From NCBI RefSeq assembly GCF_012044895.1, contig NZ_CP050695.1, positions 310,001-374,000 of the forward strand: a stretch of 64,000 nucleotides of DNA, given 5' to 3'. The stretch comes from Aquisalimonas sp. 2447. GTDB lineage: Bacteria; Pseudomonadota; Gammaproteobacteria; Nitrococcales; Aquisalimonadaceae. This document shows, in pieces, positions 26,015 through 35,347 of this stretch. Position numbers and translations under genes: made by a program. The notes below the pieces were generated by a model. The model saw only the letters and a program-made list of their open reading frames with translations, was not told the DNA's origin and ran no database searches. The stretch's first letter is position 1. Every line of letters starts with the position of its first letter.

Positions 26015-27619
26015 CTACTCAGCGGATTTGAGCGCGTATAGGCTCTCATCCTGGTTCCACGGCAGCAGATCCGTGATGGCCTCGTCGGTTGTCGCCGCCG
26101 GCAGGTTCTTTAACACCTCGAGCAGGTACGCGTAGGGCTCCAGGCCGTTGATCTTGGCCGTCTCGATGACGCTGTAGATCGTGGCGCTGGCGTGGGCGCC
26201 CCGCTGTGTGTGGCTAAAAAGCCAGTTCTTGCGCCCCACCACGAACGGCCGGATGGCGTTCTCCGCGGGGTTGTTGTCCAGCGGGATGCGCCCATCGTCC
26301 AGGAACCGGATGAGCCGGGGCCACTGGCTGTTGAGGTAGTGCACGGCTTTGCCGATGGCGGTCTTCGGCGGCACCTTCTCCAGTGACTGGTCAAGCCACT
26401 GGCGCAGATCCTTGATCAGCGGCTGGCTGTGCGTGGCGCGCAGGCGTTCACGCTCCTCAACGGGCAGGCCCTGCGCCTCGCGTTCCACGCGGTAGAGTTT
26501 GCCGATGGACGCCAGCGCTCGGTCCGCCTTCCCGGTCTTGCCCTTGGGCTGGGCTTTCTGGGCCTCGACGAACTGCCGCCTGGCGTGCGCCCAGCAGCCA
26601 GCGTGAGTGATCGCATTGTCGCGCACCACCTGGGCATAGCCCTCGTAACCGTCGGTGAGCAGGATGCCGTCGTAGTCATCCAGCAGGCGGCGCGGGACCT
26701 GGCCCGAGCGGCTGGGGTCGTAGTCGAACAGCACCACCTCGGCACCGGGTGGTCCGCCGCGCTGGACCCACATGTACGAGGTGCTGGAGGCAGCACGCCC
26801 GGGCTCGGTGTTCACCTGCACGGTCGTCTCGTCCATGTGGATGAGTTCCGCGCCTTGCAGATGGGCGCGCAGGCGCTCGGCCAGTGGGGCGAGCAACGTG
26901 CCCATCTCCACCATCCAGCGGGCGAGCGTGTTCCGTGGCAGCTCCAGGCCCAGTCGTTTGAAGACCTGCTCCTGGCGGTACAGCGGCAGCGCGTCCTGGT
27001 ACTTGGCGGTGGCGATATAGGCAAGCAGTCCGGGGCTCGCGTTGCTCTTCGGCAGCGGCTGCGGCGGCAGATCGGCGATCTGGACACCGTCCTCGCAGGC
27101 CCGGCAGGCGTACTTGATGCGCACATGGCGCAGCACCTGGATCTGGGCCGGGATGATGTCGAGCTGCTCGGTGACCTCTTCGCCGATGCGGGTGAGCGCA
27201 CCGCAGCCGCAGGCGCACTGCTGTTCGTCCTCGGGGAGATCGTGGACGATGTCCACGCGAGGCAGCTCCGGCGGCAGTGGGGCGCGCCCACCCCGGCGAC
27301 GCTTGCCGCCACTGGGGGCCGGCTGGTTTTCCTCTTCCGCCTCGGCAGTCTCACCTGACTCGGCGGGCTCTTCCACCAGGCTCTCGGCCTCGTCGAAGAA
27401 CAGGTCCTGCTGCTTGATGCTGTACTTCTCGGTGGAGGGGCCGAAGCGGTTGTCCAGCAGCAGCCGGATTTGCTCGAACAGCGAGCGCTTCTCTGCCGCC
27501 CACGCGGCCTCCTTCTCGGCGAGTTGGGCCTGGAGGCGTTCGACCAGAGCGCGCTGTTCGTCGAGCTCGCGCTGGAGATCGGAACTGGATGGCAACGTGT
27601 TGGTATCGGCCCGTTTCAT
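26015..27619 (-). CDS. tnpC: IS66-family transposase (TnpC)
   Basis: 534-residue DDE transposase. An N-terminal coiled coil (LQRELDEQRALVERLQAQLAEK) is followed by a zinc-finger-like CACGCG region and the catalytic core with ELIHMDETT, LLTDGYEGYAQ and IPLDNNPAENAIRP, which hold the three acids. The C-terminal IS66 domain (NGLEPYAYLLEVLKNLP) is present. Full length with no internal stop, so probably active. It is the last gene of the element, 44 bases after tnpB. Confidence 0.96.
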   Translation of the reverse strand: MKRADTNTLPSSSDLQRELDEQRALVERLQAQLAEKEAAWAAEKRSLFEQIRLLLDNRFGPSTEKYSIKQQDLFFDEAESLVEEPAESGETAEAEEENQPAPSGGKRRRGGRAPLPPELPRVDIVHDLPEDEQQCACGCGALTRIGEEVTEQLDIIPAQIQVLRHVRIKYACRACEDGVQIADLPPQPLPKSNASPGLLAYIATAKYQDALPLYRQEQVFKRLGLELPRNTLARWMVEMGTLLAPLAERLRAHLQGAELIHMDETTVQVNTEPGRAASSTSYMWVQRGGPPGAEVVLFDYDPSRSGQVPRRLLDDYDGILLTDGYEGYAQVVRDNAITHAGCWAHARRQFVEAQKAQPKGKTGKADRALASIGKLYRVEREAQGLPVEERERLRATHSQPLIKDLRQWLDQSLEKVPPKTAIGKAVHYLNSQWPRLIRFLDDGRIPLDNNPAENAIRPFVVGRKNWLFSHTQRGAHASATIYSVIETAKINGLEPYAYLLEVLKNLPAATTDEAITDLLPWNQDESLYALKSAE

Positions 27620-27663
27620 GCCGGTAATTGTACCAAAAAGGCACTAGAGAGACGACCAAAATG

Positions 27664-28020
27664 TCAGCCAACCGACTGATAACGCAGCGCTTTGTGTGGT
27701 CGCATGCGGCTAATGTCGATGCCATCGAGCAGCCAGTTGAGCTCCTGGCCGGAGAGTGTCAGACGCTCCTGCTCACCGCACACTGGCCACTTGAACCGCT
27801 CCTGCTCGAGGCGCTTGTACCAGACCACGAAGCCGTTGCACTCCCAGAACAGGATCTTCACCTTATCCTGCGCCCGGTTGCAGAACACGAACACCGCCGC
27901 GGTGAACGGATCGCACTCCATGACTTCTTGGACGAGCAGCGAGAGCCCGTCGATGGACTTGCGCATGTCCACGGGCTCGCGGCACAGATACACCGCCACA
28001 TCGCTCCCGGGCCGGATCAT
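27664..28020 (-). CDS. tnpB: IS66-family accessory protein TnpB
   Basis: 118-residue IS66 Orf2 protein. VAVYLCREPVDMRKSIDGLS, VFVFCNRAQDKVKILFWECNG and FVVWYKRLEQERF are the family landmarks. It is needed for transposition in studied IS66 members but its exact role is unclear. Its start overlaps the tnpA stop (ATGA). Confidence 0.95.
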   Translation of the reverse strand: MIRPGSDVAVYLCREPVDMRKSIDGLSLLVQEVMECDPFTAAVFVFCNRAQDKVKILFWECNGFVVWYKRLEQERFKWPVCGEQERLTLSGQELNWLLDGIDISRMRPHKALRYQSVG

Positions 28021-28223
28021 GCCACCACCTCCACGGCGACGAACCGTGCGGGACGGTGACGCTCCGGAACCGGAACCCCAGCCTCATGCAGCCGGCGCTC
28101 CCAGTCCATCAGCTCGGCCAGCGAGACATCCTGGCGCCGGGCATACTCACTCAGTGACAAACCCAATGCGTGGGCGTGATACAAATGGCCCAACCAGCGG
28201 GCTCGTACCGGGGATAACCACAT
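28017..28223 (-). CDS. tnpA: IS66-family accessory protein TnpA
   Basis: 68-residue protein of the IS66 Orf1 type, shorter than the usual ~100. ARWLGHLYHAHALGLSLSEYARRQDVS resembles the helix-turn-helix segment of the family (GLSQRAYCRRHGLS-like), followed by MDWERRLHEAG. First gene of the element. It overlaps tnpB by four bases, so translation is coupled. Confidence 0.85.
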   Translation of the reverse strand: MWLSPVRARWLGHLYHAHALGLSLSEYARRQDVSLAELMDWERRLHEAGVPVPERHRPARFVAVEVVA

Positions 28224-28306
28224 ACTCCAGGCCTCCCATCCATCTGGAAGGCTCAGTGTCCCGGAACCGGAATCGACTCAACAGATGGGGTTCGTGGAGC
28301 GGTTAC

Positions 28307-28314
28307 GTTCAATT
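28307..28314. repeat. Right target-site duplication of the IS66 element
   Basis: GTTCAATT, identical to 25985-25992. After it the ATPase reading frame resumes with GCATCACC. Confidence 0.9.
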
Positions 28315-28911
28315 GCATCACCGGCGATCTGGTGCCCAGCGGCGGACGGATTCAGATGTTCTCCGAGGACATTACCCGATTGCCGGCGCACCAGCGTATC
28401 CGGCGCGGCCTGCGCCGCACCTACCAAACATCATTGGTTTTTCCGGAACTCAGTGTGCTGGATAACCTTTTTCTCGCTGAACAGGGTGTCCACGGCGGTC
28501 GTCAATCCTTCCTCTGGGTGGCTCCTGACAACCCCCATCGGCAACGCGCCCAGGAACTCGCGGAGTTCGTCGGCCTGGAATCGTGGATCGGCACCCTGGC
28601 GGGCGAGCTTTCCCATGGCCAGAAGCGCCAGCTGGAAATTGGCATGGCGTTGGCGGGGCAACCGCGGCTTGTGCTCTTCGATGAGCCGGCCGCCGGTCTG
28701 TCGCAGTCAGAGCGCGGTCGACTACGTGAGATCCTGTTTGGCCTGCCGCGATCTATCACGTTCGTCATTATTGAACACGATCTCGAGGTAGCGCTCAGCG
28801 TTGCCGATCGAATCACCGTCCTGCACCAGGGTGCCTTCTTCCGTTCGGGAACACCCGCGGAGATCGAGGCGGACGAGTCGGTGCAGGAAATCTACCTGGG
28901 GCGGAGAAGCG

Positions 28912-31221
28912 ATGAATAGCGAGGCGCGTCGGCGAGCCACCTACCCCGCGCTCGAAATCGAGGCGCTGGATGTTCACTACGGGGAGGCATACGTGCTCCA
29001 GCAGGTCTCGCTGCAGGTGCCTGCGGGCGAGGTGGTGACAGTAGTGGGCCGCAATGGCATGGGCAAGACAACCCTGTGCCAGACGGTGATGGGGCTCAAG
29101 CGCTCCACAGCCGGCATCGTCCGCGTCTTGGGGGGTGACGTATCGGGGCTGCCACCGGAGCAGATCGTCCAGCGGGGTGTCGGCTACGTTCCTCAGGGAC
29201 GGCGCGTCTGGCCGTCGCTTTCAGTGGACGAGCACCTGCGCATGCTAGCGCCACGCAGGCGCGATGGCGACGTTCGCTGGACGCAGGAGCGCATCTACGA
29301 GATTTTCCCGCGGCTTGCGGAGCGTCGCAATAACAGCGGAACCCAGCTTTCCGGTGGCGAGCAGCAGATGCTGGCTATCGGGCGTGCCCTCCTGGCGCAG
29401 CCGAGTCTGCTGGTCATGGATGAGCCCACCGAGGGTCTCGCGCCGGTCATTGTCGATCAGATCGTCGACCTGTTGCGCGAGCTCGCGGCAGAGGGTGAGA
29501 TAGCCACTCTGCTGGTGGAACAGAATCTGCGCGTCGCCTTGGACGTGGCCCGCGAGGCGATCGTTCTGGTCAACGGCCGCGTGGCATTGCGAACGCCGGC
29601 CGAGGCACTTGCCCGCGACCGAGAGCTTCAGCAGCAGCTGCTTGGTGTTAGTCGAGACACCGACGACGCCCCCACTCAGACAGCCGAAACGCGGGAGGAG
29701 GGCGCGACGCCCGGCCCGGCGTCTGCGGCAGCGATGGAGAGGAGCACCATGGATAAGCCTTTCGCTGGAGGTCCGGCGCCCTGGACGCGCTGGGGCTATG
29801 GCAACCCGTACGGCCGCAACGAAGAAAGAGAGGAGGCGTCTGCACCGTCCGCCCATGAGATTACGCCCACCCGCTGGTCGCGTGCGGCCGGTGCCCCGGC
29901 TGGTGGTGCGTCGCCGACCCCTGGTGCTGTTCCTGGAGTGCCGGGTTCGGGTGCGCGCCGGCCGGCGTCGGTTACCCCGGCCCGGCCTCAGGGGGAGCGG
30001 CAGCGCCTGGCTTATGTGGTCGGAACCTTCGATACCAAGAGGCGCGAGCTCGATTATCTGGCAGAGCGATTGCGCCGGTTCGGCGTCCGCGTGCGCACTG
30101 TCGACCTGTCGACCAGCGACGGGGCGAGCACCGCAGATGTGCGACCGACCACCGTGGCTGACTGCCATCCCAATGGGCGTGGTGCGGTATTTACCGGCGA
30201 CCGAGGTTCGGCGGTCACGGCTATGGCTACCGCGTTTGTTCACTACCTGCTCGGCAGGAACGATGTCGGTGGTGTGATCGGAGCCGGCGGCTCCGGGGCG
30301 ACAGCACTCGTGACCCCTGCTATGCAGGCCTTGCCCGTGGGCGTTCCGAAAGTCATGGTCTCGACCGTCGCCTCCGGTGATGTTGCTCCTTACGTGGGCC
30401 CCACTGATCTCTGCATGATGCACTCGGTTACGGATGTTGCTGGCATCAACCGCATTTCCCGGCGGGTACTCTCGAATGCAGCCCACGCCCTCGCGGGCAT
30501 GGTGAGCATGCCGGTTCCGGCGGACGTCGATGACCGGCCCGCTGTGGGGCTCACCATGTTCGGCGTGACCACGCCCTGTGTGCAGGCAGTGAGGCAACGC
30601 CTGGAGGGACGTCACGATTGCCTGGTGTTCCACGCTACCGGGACCGGCGGGCAAGCCATGGAAAAGCTTGCTGCCTCCGGAATGTTGGATGGCCTACTCG
30701 ATATTTCCCTGACCGAGGTGTGCGACCTGCACGTGGGCGGCGTCATGAGCGCCGGCGAAGGGCGGCTCGATGTCCTGGCGGAGCGCGAGTTGCCCTATGT
30801 TGGTTCCCTGGGTGCTCTGGACATGGTGAATTGGGGGGCCTGGGAAACCGTGCCGGAGCGCTTCTCCAAGCGCAATCTCTACCGGCATAACCCGCAGGTC
30901 ACCCTGATGCGCACCACCCCCGAGGAATGTCGGGAGATGGGGCGCTGGATCGGTCGCAAGCTCTCTCGCGCCCTTGGCCCCGTGCGCTTTCTGATACCGG
31001 AAGGTGGGGTGTCCATGCTTGATGCACCGGGACAGCCTTTCCATGACCCGGATGCTGATGCTGCGCTCTTTGCCGGGCTCGAGGAGACGTTCCAGACCGG
31101 ACCGGCCAGAACGCTTGAACGGCTACCCCATCACATCAACGATCCCGCTTTCGCCGATGCCCTGGTGGCGGCCTACGAGGCGATCGCGCGTAATCCGAGC
31201 GAACGGAGGAGTCAGGCATGA
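28912..31221 (+). CDS. ABC transporter ATPase (LivF type) fused to UPF0261/Tm-1-like domain
   Basis: 769 residues with two parts. Residues ~10-245 are a complete LivF-type ATPase: Walker [11 protein letters not shown], signature [15 protein letters not shown], Walker [12 protein letters not shown] and the H-loop region. A Pro/Ala/Gly-rich linker spans ~250-360. Residues ~365-769 are a UPF0261 (Tm-1-like ATP-binding) domain: [71 protein letters not shown] and [22 protein letters not shown]. Tomato Tm-1 has the same N-terminal domain and binds ATP there. The fusion ties an unknown activity to the transporter. The start overlaps the split ATPase stop by 8 bases; the stop overlaps the next gene (ATGA). 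Confidence 0.9.
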   Translation: MNSEARRRATYPALEIEALDVHYGEAYVLQQVSLQVPAGEVVTVVGRNGMGKTTLCQTVMGLKRSTAGIVRVLGGDVSGLPPEQIVQRGVGYVPQGRRVWPSLSVDEHLRMLAPRRRDGDVRWTQERIYEIFPRLAERRNNSGTQLSGGEQQMLAIGRALLAQPSLLVMDEPTEGLAPVIVDQIVDLLRELAAEGEIATLLVEQNLRVALDVAREAIVLVNGRVALRTPAEALARDRELQQQLLGVSRDTDDAPTQTAETREEGATPGPASAAAMERSTMDKPFAGGPAPWTRWGYGNPYGRNEEREEASAPSAHEITPTRWSRAAGAPAGGASPTPGAVPGVPGSGARRPASVTPARPQGERQRLAYVVGTFDTKRRELDYLAERLRRFGVRVRTVDLSTSDGASTADVRPTTVADCHPNGRGAVFTGDRGSAVTAMATAFVHYLLGRNDVGGVIGAGGSGATALVTPAMQALPVGVPKVMVSTVASGDVAPYVGPTDLCMMHSVTDVAGINRISRRVLSNAAHALAGMVSMPVPADVDDRPAVGLTMFGVTTPCVQAVRQRLEGRHDCLVFHATGTGGQAMEKLAASGMLDGLLDISLTEVCDLHVGGVMSAGEGRLDVLAERELPYVGSLGALDMVNWGAWETVPERFSKRNLYRHNPQVTLMRTTPEECREMGRWIGRKLSRALGPVRFLIPEGGVSMLDAPGQPFHDPDADAALFAGLEETFQTGPARTLERLPHHINDPAFADALVAAYEAIARNPSERRSQA

Positions 31222-32051
31222 CCGGATTCGACCGAGGGGAACTCATGGCCCGCTTCCATCAAAAGGTGTCCGGCGGGGAGCCCATCATCGGTGGTGGCGC
31301 CGGCACGGGGCTGTCGGCGAAGTGCGAGGAAGCAGGCGGCATCGATCTCATCGTGATCTACAACTCGGGGCGTTACCGAATGGCCGGGCGAGGTTCGCTT
31401 GCCGGGTTGCTTGCATTCGGCAACGCCAACGAGATCGTCATGGATATGGCGCGCGAAGTGTTGCCTGTGGTTCGCAAGACGCCGGTGCTCGCCGGTGTCA
31501 ACGGTACCGACCCATTTATCGTTGGTCGCCACTTCCTGCGGCAGGTGCGTGCCGCAGGCTTTGCCGGCGTTCAGAACTTTCCTACTGTCGGGCTGATCGA
31601 CGGCCAGTTCCGTGCCAATCTCGAAGAGACCGGCATGGGCTTCGAGCGAGAGGTGGAGATGATCGCCGAGGCGCGGAGCCTCGACCTGCTCACGACGCCC
31701 TACGTCTTCAATGAGGACGAGGCCGAGGCGATGACCCTTGCCGGTGCCGATATATTGGTGGCCCACATGGGGTTGACCACCGGCGGGGCAATCGGCGCCC
31801 GCACCGGACTCGATCTGGACAGCTGCGTCGCACGCATCAACGCCATCGCCGAGCGTGCCCACGGCCTGCGCGACGATCTCCTCGTGCTCTGCCACGGCGG
31901 GCCGATCGCGGAGCCGGCCGACGCCGCCCACATCCTTGCCAACTGCCCGGGTTGCCACGGTTTCTTCGGCGCCAGCTCCATGGAGCGGCTGCCCACCGAG
32001 AATGCACTCGTCGCGCGCACCCGCGAGTTCGTCGGTCTGCGTCGGCACTAA
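31218..32051 (+). CDS. Phosphoenolpyruvate-hydrolase-family TIM-barrel protein (Tm-1 C-terminal type)
   Basis: 277-residue cytoplasmic protein made of one TIM barrel of the IGPS-like 'PEP hydrolase' family, equivalent to the C-terminal half of tomato Tm-1. [33 protein letters not shown] is near the N-terminus (broken here as [10 protein letters not shown] and [10 protein letters not shown]), then [44 protein letters not shown] and [14 protein letters not shown]. The family's reaction is not firmly established. Its ATG overlaps the fusion gene's stop, placing both Tm-1 halves under one translation unit. Confidence 0.9.
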   Translation: MTGFDRGELMARFHQKVSGGEPIIGGGAGTGLSAKCEEAGGIDLIVIYNSGRYRMAGRGSLAGLLAFGNANEIVMDMAREVLPVVRKTPVLAGVNGTDPFIVGRHFLRQVRAAGFAGVQNFPTVGLIDGQFRANLEETGMGFEREVEMIAEARSLDLLTTPYVFNEDEAEAMTLAGADILVAHMGLTTGGAIGARTGLDLDSCVARINAIAERAHGLRDDLLVLCHGGPIAEPADAAHILANCPGCHGFFGASSMERLPTENALVARTREFVGLRRH

Positions 32052-32061
32052 GGAGTCCGCC

Positions 32062-32505
32062 ATGGTGAAGGTATTTATTAGCAGCGTCATCGATGCCCCG
32101 GCGGCTGACGTCTGGGCGGTGGTGCGGGGGTTCAACGAGATGCCAGAGTGGCATCCTGGGATTTCCCGATCCCGAATCGAACGCGGTTTGCCGCAGGACT
32201 GCATTGGTTGTGTCCGCGACTTCGAACTCGCCGACGGCGGACGGATACGGGAGCAGCTGCTGCAGCTGTCGGATTTCGACTACAGCTTTTCCTACTGCAT
32301 TCTCGAAGCACCTTTGGCAGTGAGCGACTACGTGGCCGGATTGCGCCTGATTCCGGTGACCGACGGCGATCGTACCTTCGGTGAGTGGACGGCGGAATTC
32401 GGCACCGACGCAGGCCGCGAAGAAGAAATGGCTCGAGTCATTGGCCAGGATGTTTTCCAGGCGGGCTTCGACGCGCTCAAGGCGCGCTTCGCCGACAATT
32501 CGTAG
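32062..32505 (+). CDS. SRPBCC-family (START-like) protein
   Basis: 147-residue cytoplasmic protein of the polyketide-cyclase/START-like fold, which encloses a hydrophobic ligand pocket. VFISSVIDAPAADVWAVVRGFNEMPEWHPGI is the family opening (first strand and helix with the W-x-W-type segment); FDYSFSYCILEAPL and FGEWTAEFGTDAGREEEM follow. The ligand or reaction is unknown; its place in the operon suggests that it binds or converts the imported compound. AGGAG lies 6 bases before the ATG, ten bases after the TIM-barrel stop. Confidence 0.85.
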   Translation: MVKVFISSVIDAPAADVWAVVRGFNEMPEWHPGISRSRIERGLPQDCIGCVRDFELADGGRIREQLLQLSDFDYSFSYCILEAPLAVSDYVAGLRLIPVTDGDRTFGEWTAEFGTDAGREEEMARVIGQDVFQAGFDALKARFADNS

Positions 32506-32520
32506 AGGAGGTACCCGGCC

Positions 32521-34182
32521 ATGACGGGGATAGTACTGACAGTCCTGGCGGCGGTCGTTGTCACCATCGTCCTTGGTATCCGCTTTTTCCAGCGGGCGAC
32601 TCAGGACATCTCGCTGGTGCGGTCCGGCCTGGGTGGGACGCGGGCGGCGATCGGTGGCGGGATGTTGATCGTGCCAATGCTGCACAACGTCACACGCGTC
32701 AACATGAACACTATGCGCCTGGAACTGACCCGGACGCATGACAAGGCGCTGATCACCGGCGATCGCATGCGCGCCGATGTGGTGGTCGAGTTCTACGTTC
32801 GGGTGCGCGCCGAGCGCGAGGCGGTGGAACTGGCGGCGCAGACCCTTGGTTCTCGTACGCTCAATCCTGAGCACCTCAAGGCGCTCGTGGAGGGGAAGTT
32901 CGTCGACGCTCTGCGCTCGGTGGCAGCGGAGAAGACTATGGAGGAGCTCCATGCCAATCGGCGTGAGTTCGCCCGCGCGGTCGCGGAGCAGGTTGGTGAC
33001 GGGTTGGGGCGTAATGGTCTCGAACTCGATACTGTATCGATCACCGCCCTAGACCAAACCGATATCAAGTACTTCAATCCCTCAAACGCGTTTGATGCGG
33101 AGGGTCTGACTTGGCTCACTGAGCAGATCGAGACGCGCAAGAAAAAGCGCAACGACATTGAGCAGGACACGGCCATCGCCTTGCAGCGCAAGACACTGGA
33201 AACGGAAAAGAGCCGACTCGATCTGGAAAAGGAGAGTGAGTACGCCCGGCTACAACAGCAGTACGACATTGCCGACCGGCGCGCCCAGCAGCAGGCAGAA
33301 ATCGCGGAGACCGAAGCCCGCAGTCATGCTGCCGCCGAGCAGTCGCAACTTGATGCCGACCAGGCGCTCGAGGCACGCCGCGTCTACAACGACCAGCGCC
33401 TGGGCGAATTGCGGGCTCAGCGAGACGCCGCGGTCGAGGTATCGCGCTTGCACGGCGTGATTGAGCAGAGCGCCAAGGAGCAGGAGCAGAATCAAGCGTT
33501 GGCGGCGCTTGCCGAGACGCGGGGACGGCTCGAACTCGCGAATGAGCATGTGGAGACCCTTCGCGAGACTGAGATCGCGCAGCGCGACAAAGCCATCGAG
33601 GTCATTAAGGCTGCCCGCGAGGCAGAGCGGGAGACAGAACACGCACGTATTCACGCCCATGCCCGCCGTGACCGGGTGGAGATCGAGGCCGAAGAGCGGA
33701 AGCTGCGCGCGGCCGCGGAAGCGGAAGCAGAGCGCCTGACTGCGGATGGGGATATGGCACGTCAACAGATGGAGGCAGAGGCCATGCGACTGCTCAACGA
33801 GGCACGCAACGCGCTCTCAGAAGAACAGACTCAGGCCGACATGCGTCGCCGTCTGATCGATGCCCTGCCCGATATCCTCCGTGCCAGCGGTGAGCCGCTG
33901 AAACACGTCGACAGCATTCGAATCGCGAAGGTTGATGGTCTGCAGCATGGTCAACGCATGTCGCCAGACAGCACGGACGGGGGGCGTACCGCAAACTCCG
34001 GCCAGGCCTCAGAGCTATTGTCGGCACTGATGGATTATCGTGCTCAGGCGCCGGTTGTCGATGCGATTCTGCGCGAAGTGGGCCTGGCAGGGGATGGCTC
34101 CGGCCTTAGCGTCGATAGCTTAAGCCCGAGGCCCACCGATGCGCGGCGCCCGCGGGGCGACGAGTCGGAGACGGATGCCTGA
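32521..34182 (+). CDS. Flotillin/SPFH (band 7) family membrane protein
   Basis: 553 residues. One N-terminal membrane segment (IVLTVLAAVVVTIVLGIRFF) anchors a band-7 domain at ~30-190 (RADVVVEFYVRVRAERE, LEDTVSITALDQT-like), then a very long charged coiled coil to ~440 rich in Glu, Ala, Arg and Gln, and a C-terminal region (MRRRLIDALPDILRASGEPLKHVDSIRI) typical of YqiK/FloT proteins, followed by a disordered tail. Flotillins oligomerise and organise membrane microdomains. The usual NfeD partner gene is absent. GAGGAGG precedes the ATG, 15 bases after the SRPBCC stop, so it belongs to the operon. Confidence 0.9.
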   Translation: MTGIVLTVLAAVVVTIVLGIRFFQRATQDISLVRSGLGGTRAAIGGGMLIVPMLHNVTRVNMNTMRLELTRTHDKALITGDRMRADVVVEFYVRVRAEREAVELAAQTLGSRTLNPEHLKALVEGKFVDALRSVAAEKTMEELHANRREFARAVAEQVGDGLGRNGLELDTVSITALDQTDIKYFNPSNAFDAEGLTWLTEQIETRKKKRNDIEQDTAIALQRKTLETEKSRLDLEKESEYARLQQQYDIADRRAQQQAEIAETEARSHAAAEQSQLDADQALEARRVYNDQRLGELRAQRDAAVEVSRLHGVIEQSAKEQEQNQALAALAETRGRLELANEHVETLRETEIAQRDKAIEVIKAAREAERETEHARIHAHARRDRVEIEAEERKLRAAAEAEAERLTADGDMARQQMEAEAMRLLNEARNALSEEQTQADMRRRLIDALPDILRASGEPLKHVDSIRIAKVDGLQHGQRMSPDSTDGGRTANSGQASELLSALMDYRAQAPVVDAILREVGLAGDGSGLSVDSLSPRPTDARRPRGDESETDA

Positions 34183-34206
34183 AACACGACAGGTTTTCTG
34201 CCGGCT

Positions 34207-34299
34207 ATGGCCGAGGGCCAAATCTTGGACGAGGCCACCGACAAGGCCGCGATGACCGACGACGAGGTGCTGGGCAAGTACCTGGGCGTCTCGGCCTGA
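34207..34299 (+). pseudogene. Possible gene remnant encoding a 30-residue acidic peptide
   Basis: Between the flotillin and gap genes an open frame reads MAEGQILDEATDKAAM then TDDEVLGKYLGVSA and a stop. The frame is open back to the flotillin stop. The pattern (MAEGxIL ... EVLxxYLGV) resembles the last residues of ABC transporter ATPases. No ribosome site precedes it. It may be the tail of a deleted ATPase gene of this island, or chance. Confidence 0.3.
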
Positions 34300-34333
34300 C
34301 CCGTAATCGAGCAGTTCCCCCTGGAGGTACGCC

Positions 34334-35347
34334 ATGGCCTACCGTATCGCCATCAACGCTTTCGGGCGCATCGGCAGGAATGCCCTGCGCGCCATTGTCG
34401 AGCAGGAGCGCGGCGAGACCCTGGAGGTTGTCGCCATCAACGACCTGGGCGATGCTGCGACCAACGCCTACCTGTTGCGGCACGATACCGTTCACGGCCG
34501 GTTCGCCGCCGATGTTGCGGTGGACGGCGACGACCTGCTGGTCAACGGCCGGCGGGTGCGCGTGCTGGCCGAGCCGGACCCGGCGCGCCTGCCCTGGGGG
34601 GAGCTCGGCATCGATGCGGTGCTGGAGTGCACCGGCCTGTTCGCGAGCCGCTCCGGTTCCCAGGCGCACCTGGACGCCGGCGCCCGCAAGGTGGTGATCT
34701 CCGCGCCGGCCGGGGACGACGTCGACGCCACCATCGTCTACGGCGTCAATCACCGTACGCTGACGGCGGACCACACGGTGATTTCCAATGCCTCGTGCAC
34801 CACCAACTGCCTGGCGCCGATGGCGGCGCCGCTGCACCGGCACATCGGCATCGAGCACGGCCTCATGACCACGGTGCATTCCTACACCAACGACCAGGTG
34901 CTCACCGACGTCTATCACAAGGACCCGCGACGCGCCCGCTCGGCGACCCAGTCCATGATCCCCACTCGCACCGGCGCCGCCGCTGCGGTGGGCAAGGTGC
35001 TGCCGGAACTGGCGGGCCGCCTGGACGGGTTCGCCGTGCGCGTGCCCACCATCAACGTTTCGCTGGTGGACCTGACCTTCCGGGCGGCACGGCCCACCTC
35101 CGCCGACGAGGTGGACAGCGTGCTCCGGCACGCCGCTGCAGGCGAGCTCGAGGGCATTCTCGCCGTCGCCGAGGAGGATCTCGTCTCCGTGGACTTCAAC
35201 CACACCACCGTGTCCGCCACCTATGACTCCTCCATGACCCGCATGGGCGGCGACGGCCTGGTGAAGGTCTGCGCCTGGTACGACAACGAGTGGGGGTTCG
35301 CCAGCCGGTTGCTGGATACCACCACGGCACTGCTTCGCGCCGGTTGA
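34334..35347 (+). CDS. gap: Glyceraldehyde-3-phosphate dehydrogenase, type I
   Basis: 337-residue NAD-type enzyme of glycolysis and gluconeogenesis, cytoplasmic. The N-terminal Rossmann motif reads [10 protein letters not shown] (INGFGRIGRN is usual). The catalytic cysteine is in [12 protein letters not shown], the histidine in [10 protein letters not shown], and [21 protein letters not shown] plus [12 protein letters not shown] complete the family marks. TNDQ and length favour GAPDH over erythrose-4-phosphate dehydrogenase. CTGGAGG precedes the ATG. Its last codons overlap a long palindrome shared with convergent putA. Confidence 0.95.
   Translation: MAYRIAINAFGRIGRNALRAIVEQERGETLEVVAINDLGDAATNAYLLRHDTVHGRFAADVAVDGDDLLVNGRRVRVLAEPDPARLPWGELGIDAVLECTGLFASRSGSQAHLDAGARKVVISAPAGDDVDATIVYGVNHRTLTADHTVISNASCTTNCLAPMAAPLHRHIGIEHGLMTTVHSYTNDQVLTDVYHKDPRRARSATQSMIPTRTGAAAAVGKVLPELAGRLDGFAVRVPTINVSLVDLTFRAARPTSADEVDSVLRHAAAGELEGILAVAEEDLVSVDFNHTTVSATYDSSMTRMGGDGLVKVCAWYDNEWGFASRLLDTTTALLRAG

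Larger units (their letters stand above)
25993..28306 (-). mobile_element. Complete IS66-family insertion sequence
   Basis: 2314 bp, flanked by an 8-bp direct repeat. The terminal inverted repeats GTAAGCGATCCGGGAACCCC (25993-26012) and, on the other strand, GTAACCGCTCCACGAACCCC (28287-28306) agree at 16 of 20 positions and begin GTAA as usual for the family. It carries tnpA, tnpB and the transposase gene, all uninterrupted, on the minus strand. It sits inside the LivG-type ATPase gene. The intact ends, genes and target duplication indicate a recent insertion. Confidence 0.95.
25761..28919 (+). pseudogene. ABC transporter ATPase (LivG type) split by an IS66-family element
   Basis: ATPase subunit of the operon in two parts, 25761-25992 and 28315-28919. 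The first ends just after Walker A (GANGAGKTTLFN); the second resumes with CITGDLVPSGGRI, then TSLVFPELSVLDNLFLAEQG, the signature LSHGQKRQLEIGMAL, Walker B LVLFDEPAAGLS and the H-loop [12 protein letters not shown]. Joining the parts without the element and one target copy restores a single frame of 278 residues, so the insertion is the only lesion. The start at ATG 25761 is uncertain; TTG 25752 and ATG 25779 are in frame. The end overlaps the next gene by 8 bases. Confidence 0.9.

Noticed and set aside
26015-28223. Reading the IS66 genes as part of a phage or larger transposon
   Set aside because: The element's own inverted ends and 8-bp target duplication define a simple insertion sequence.
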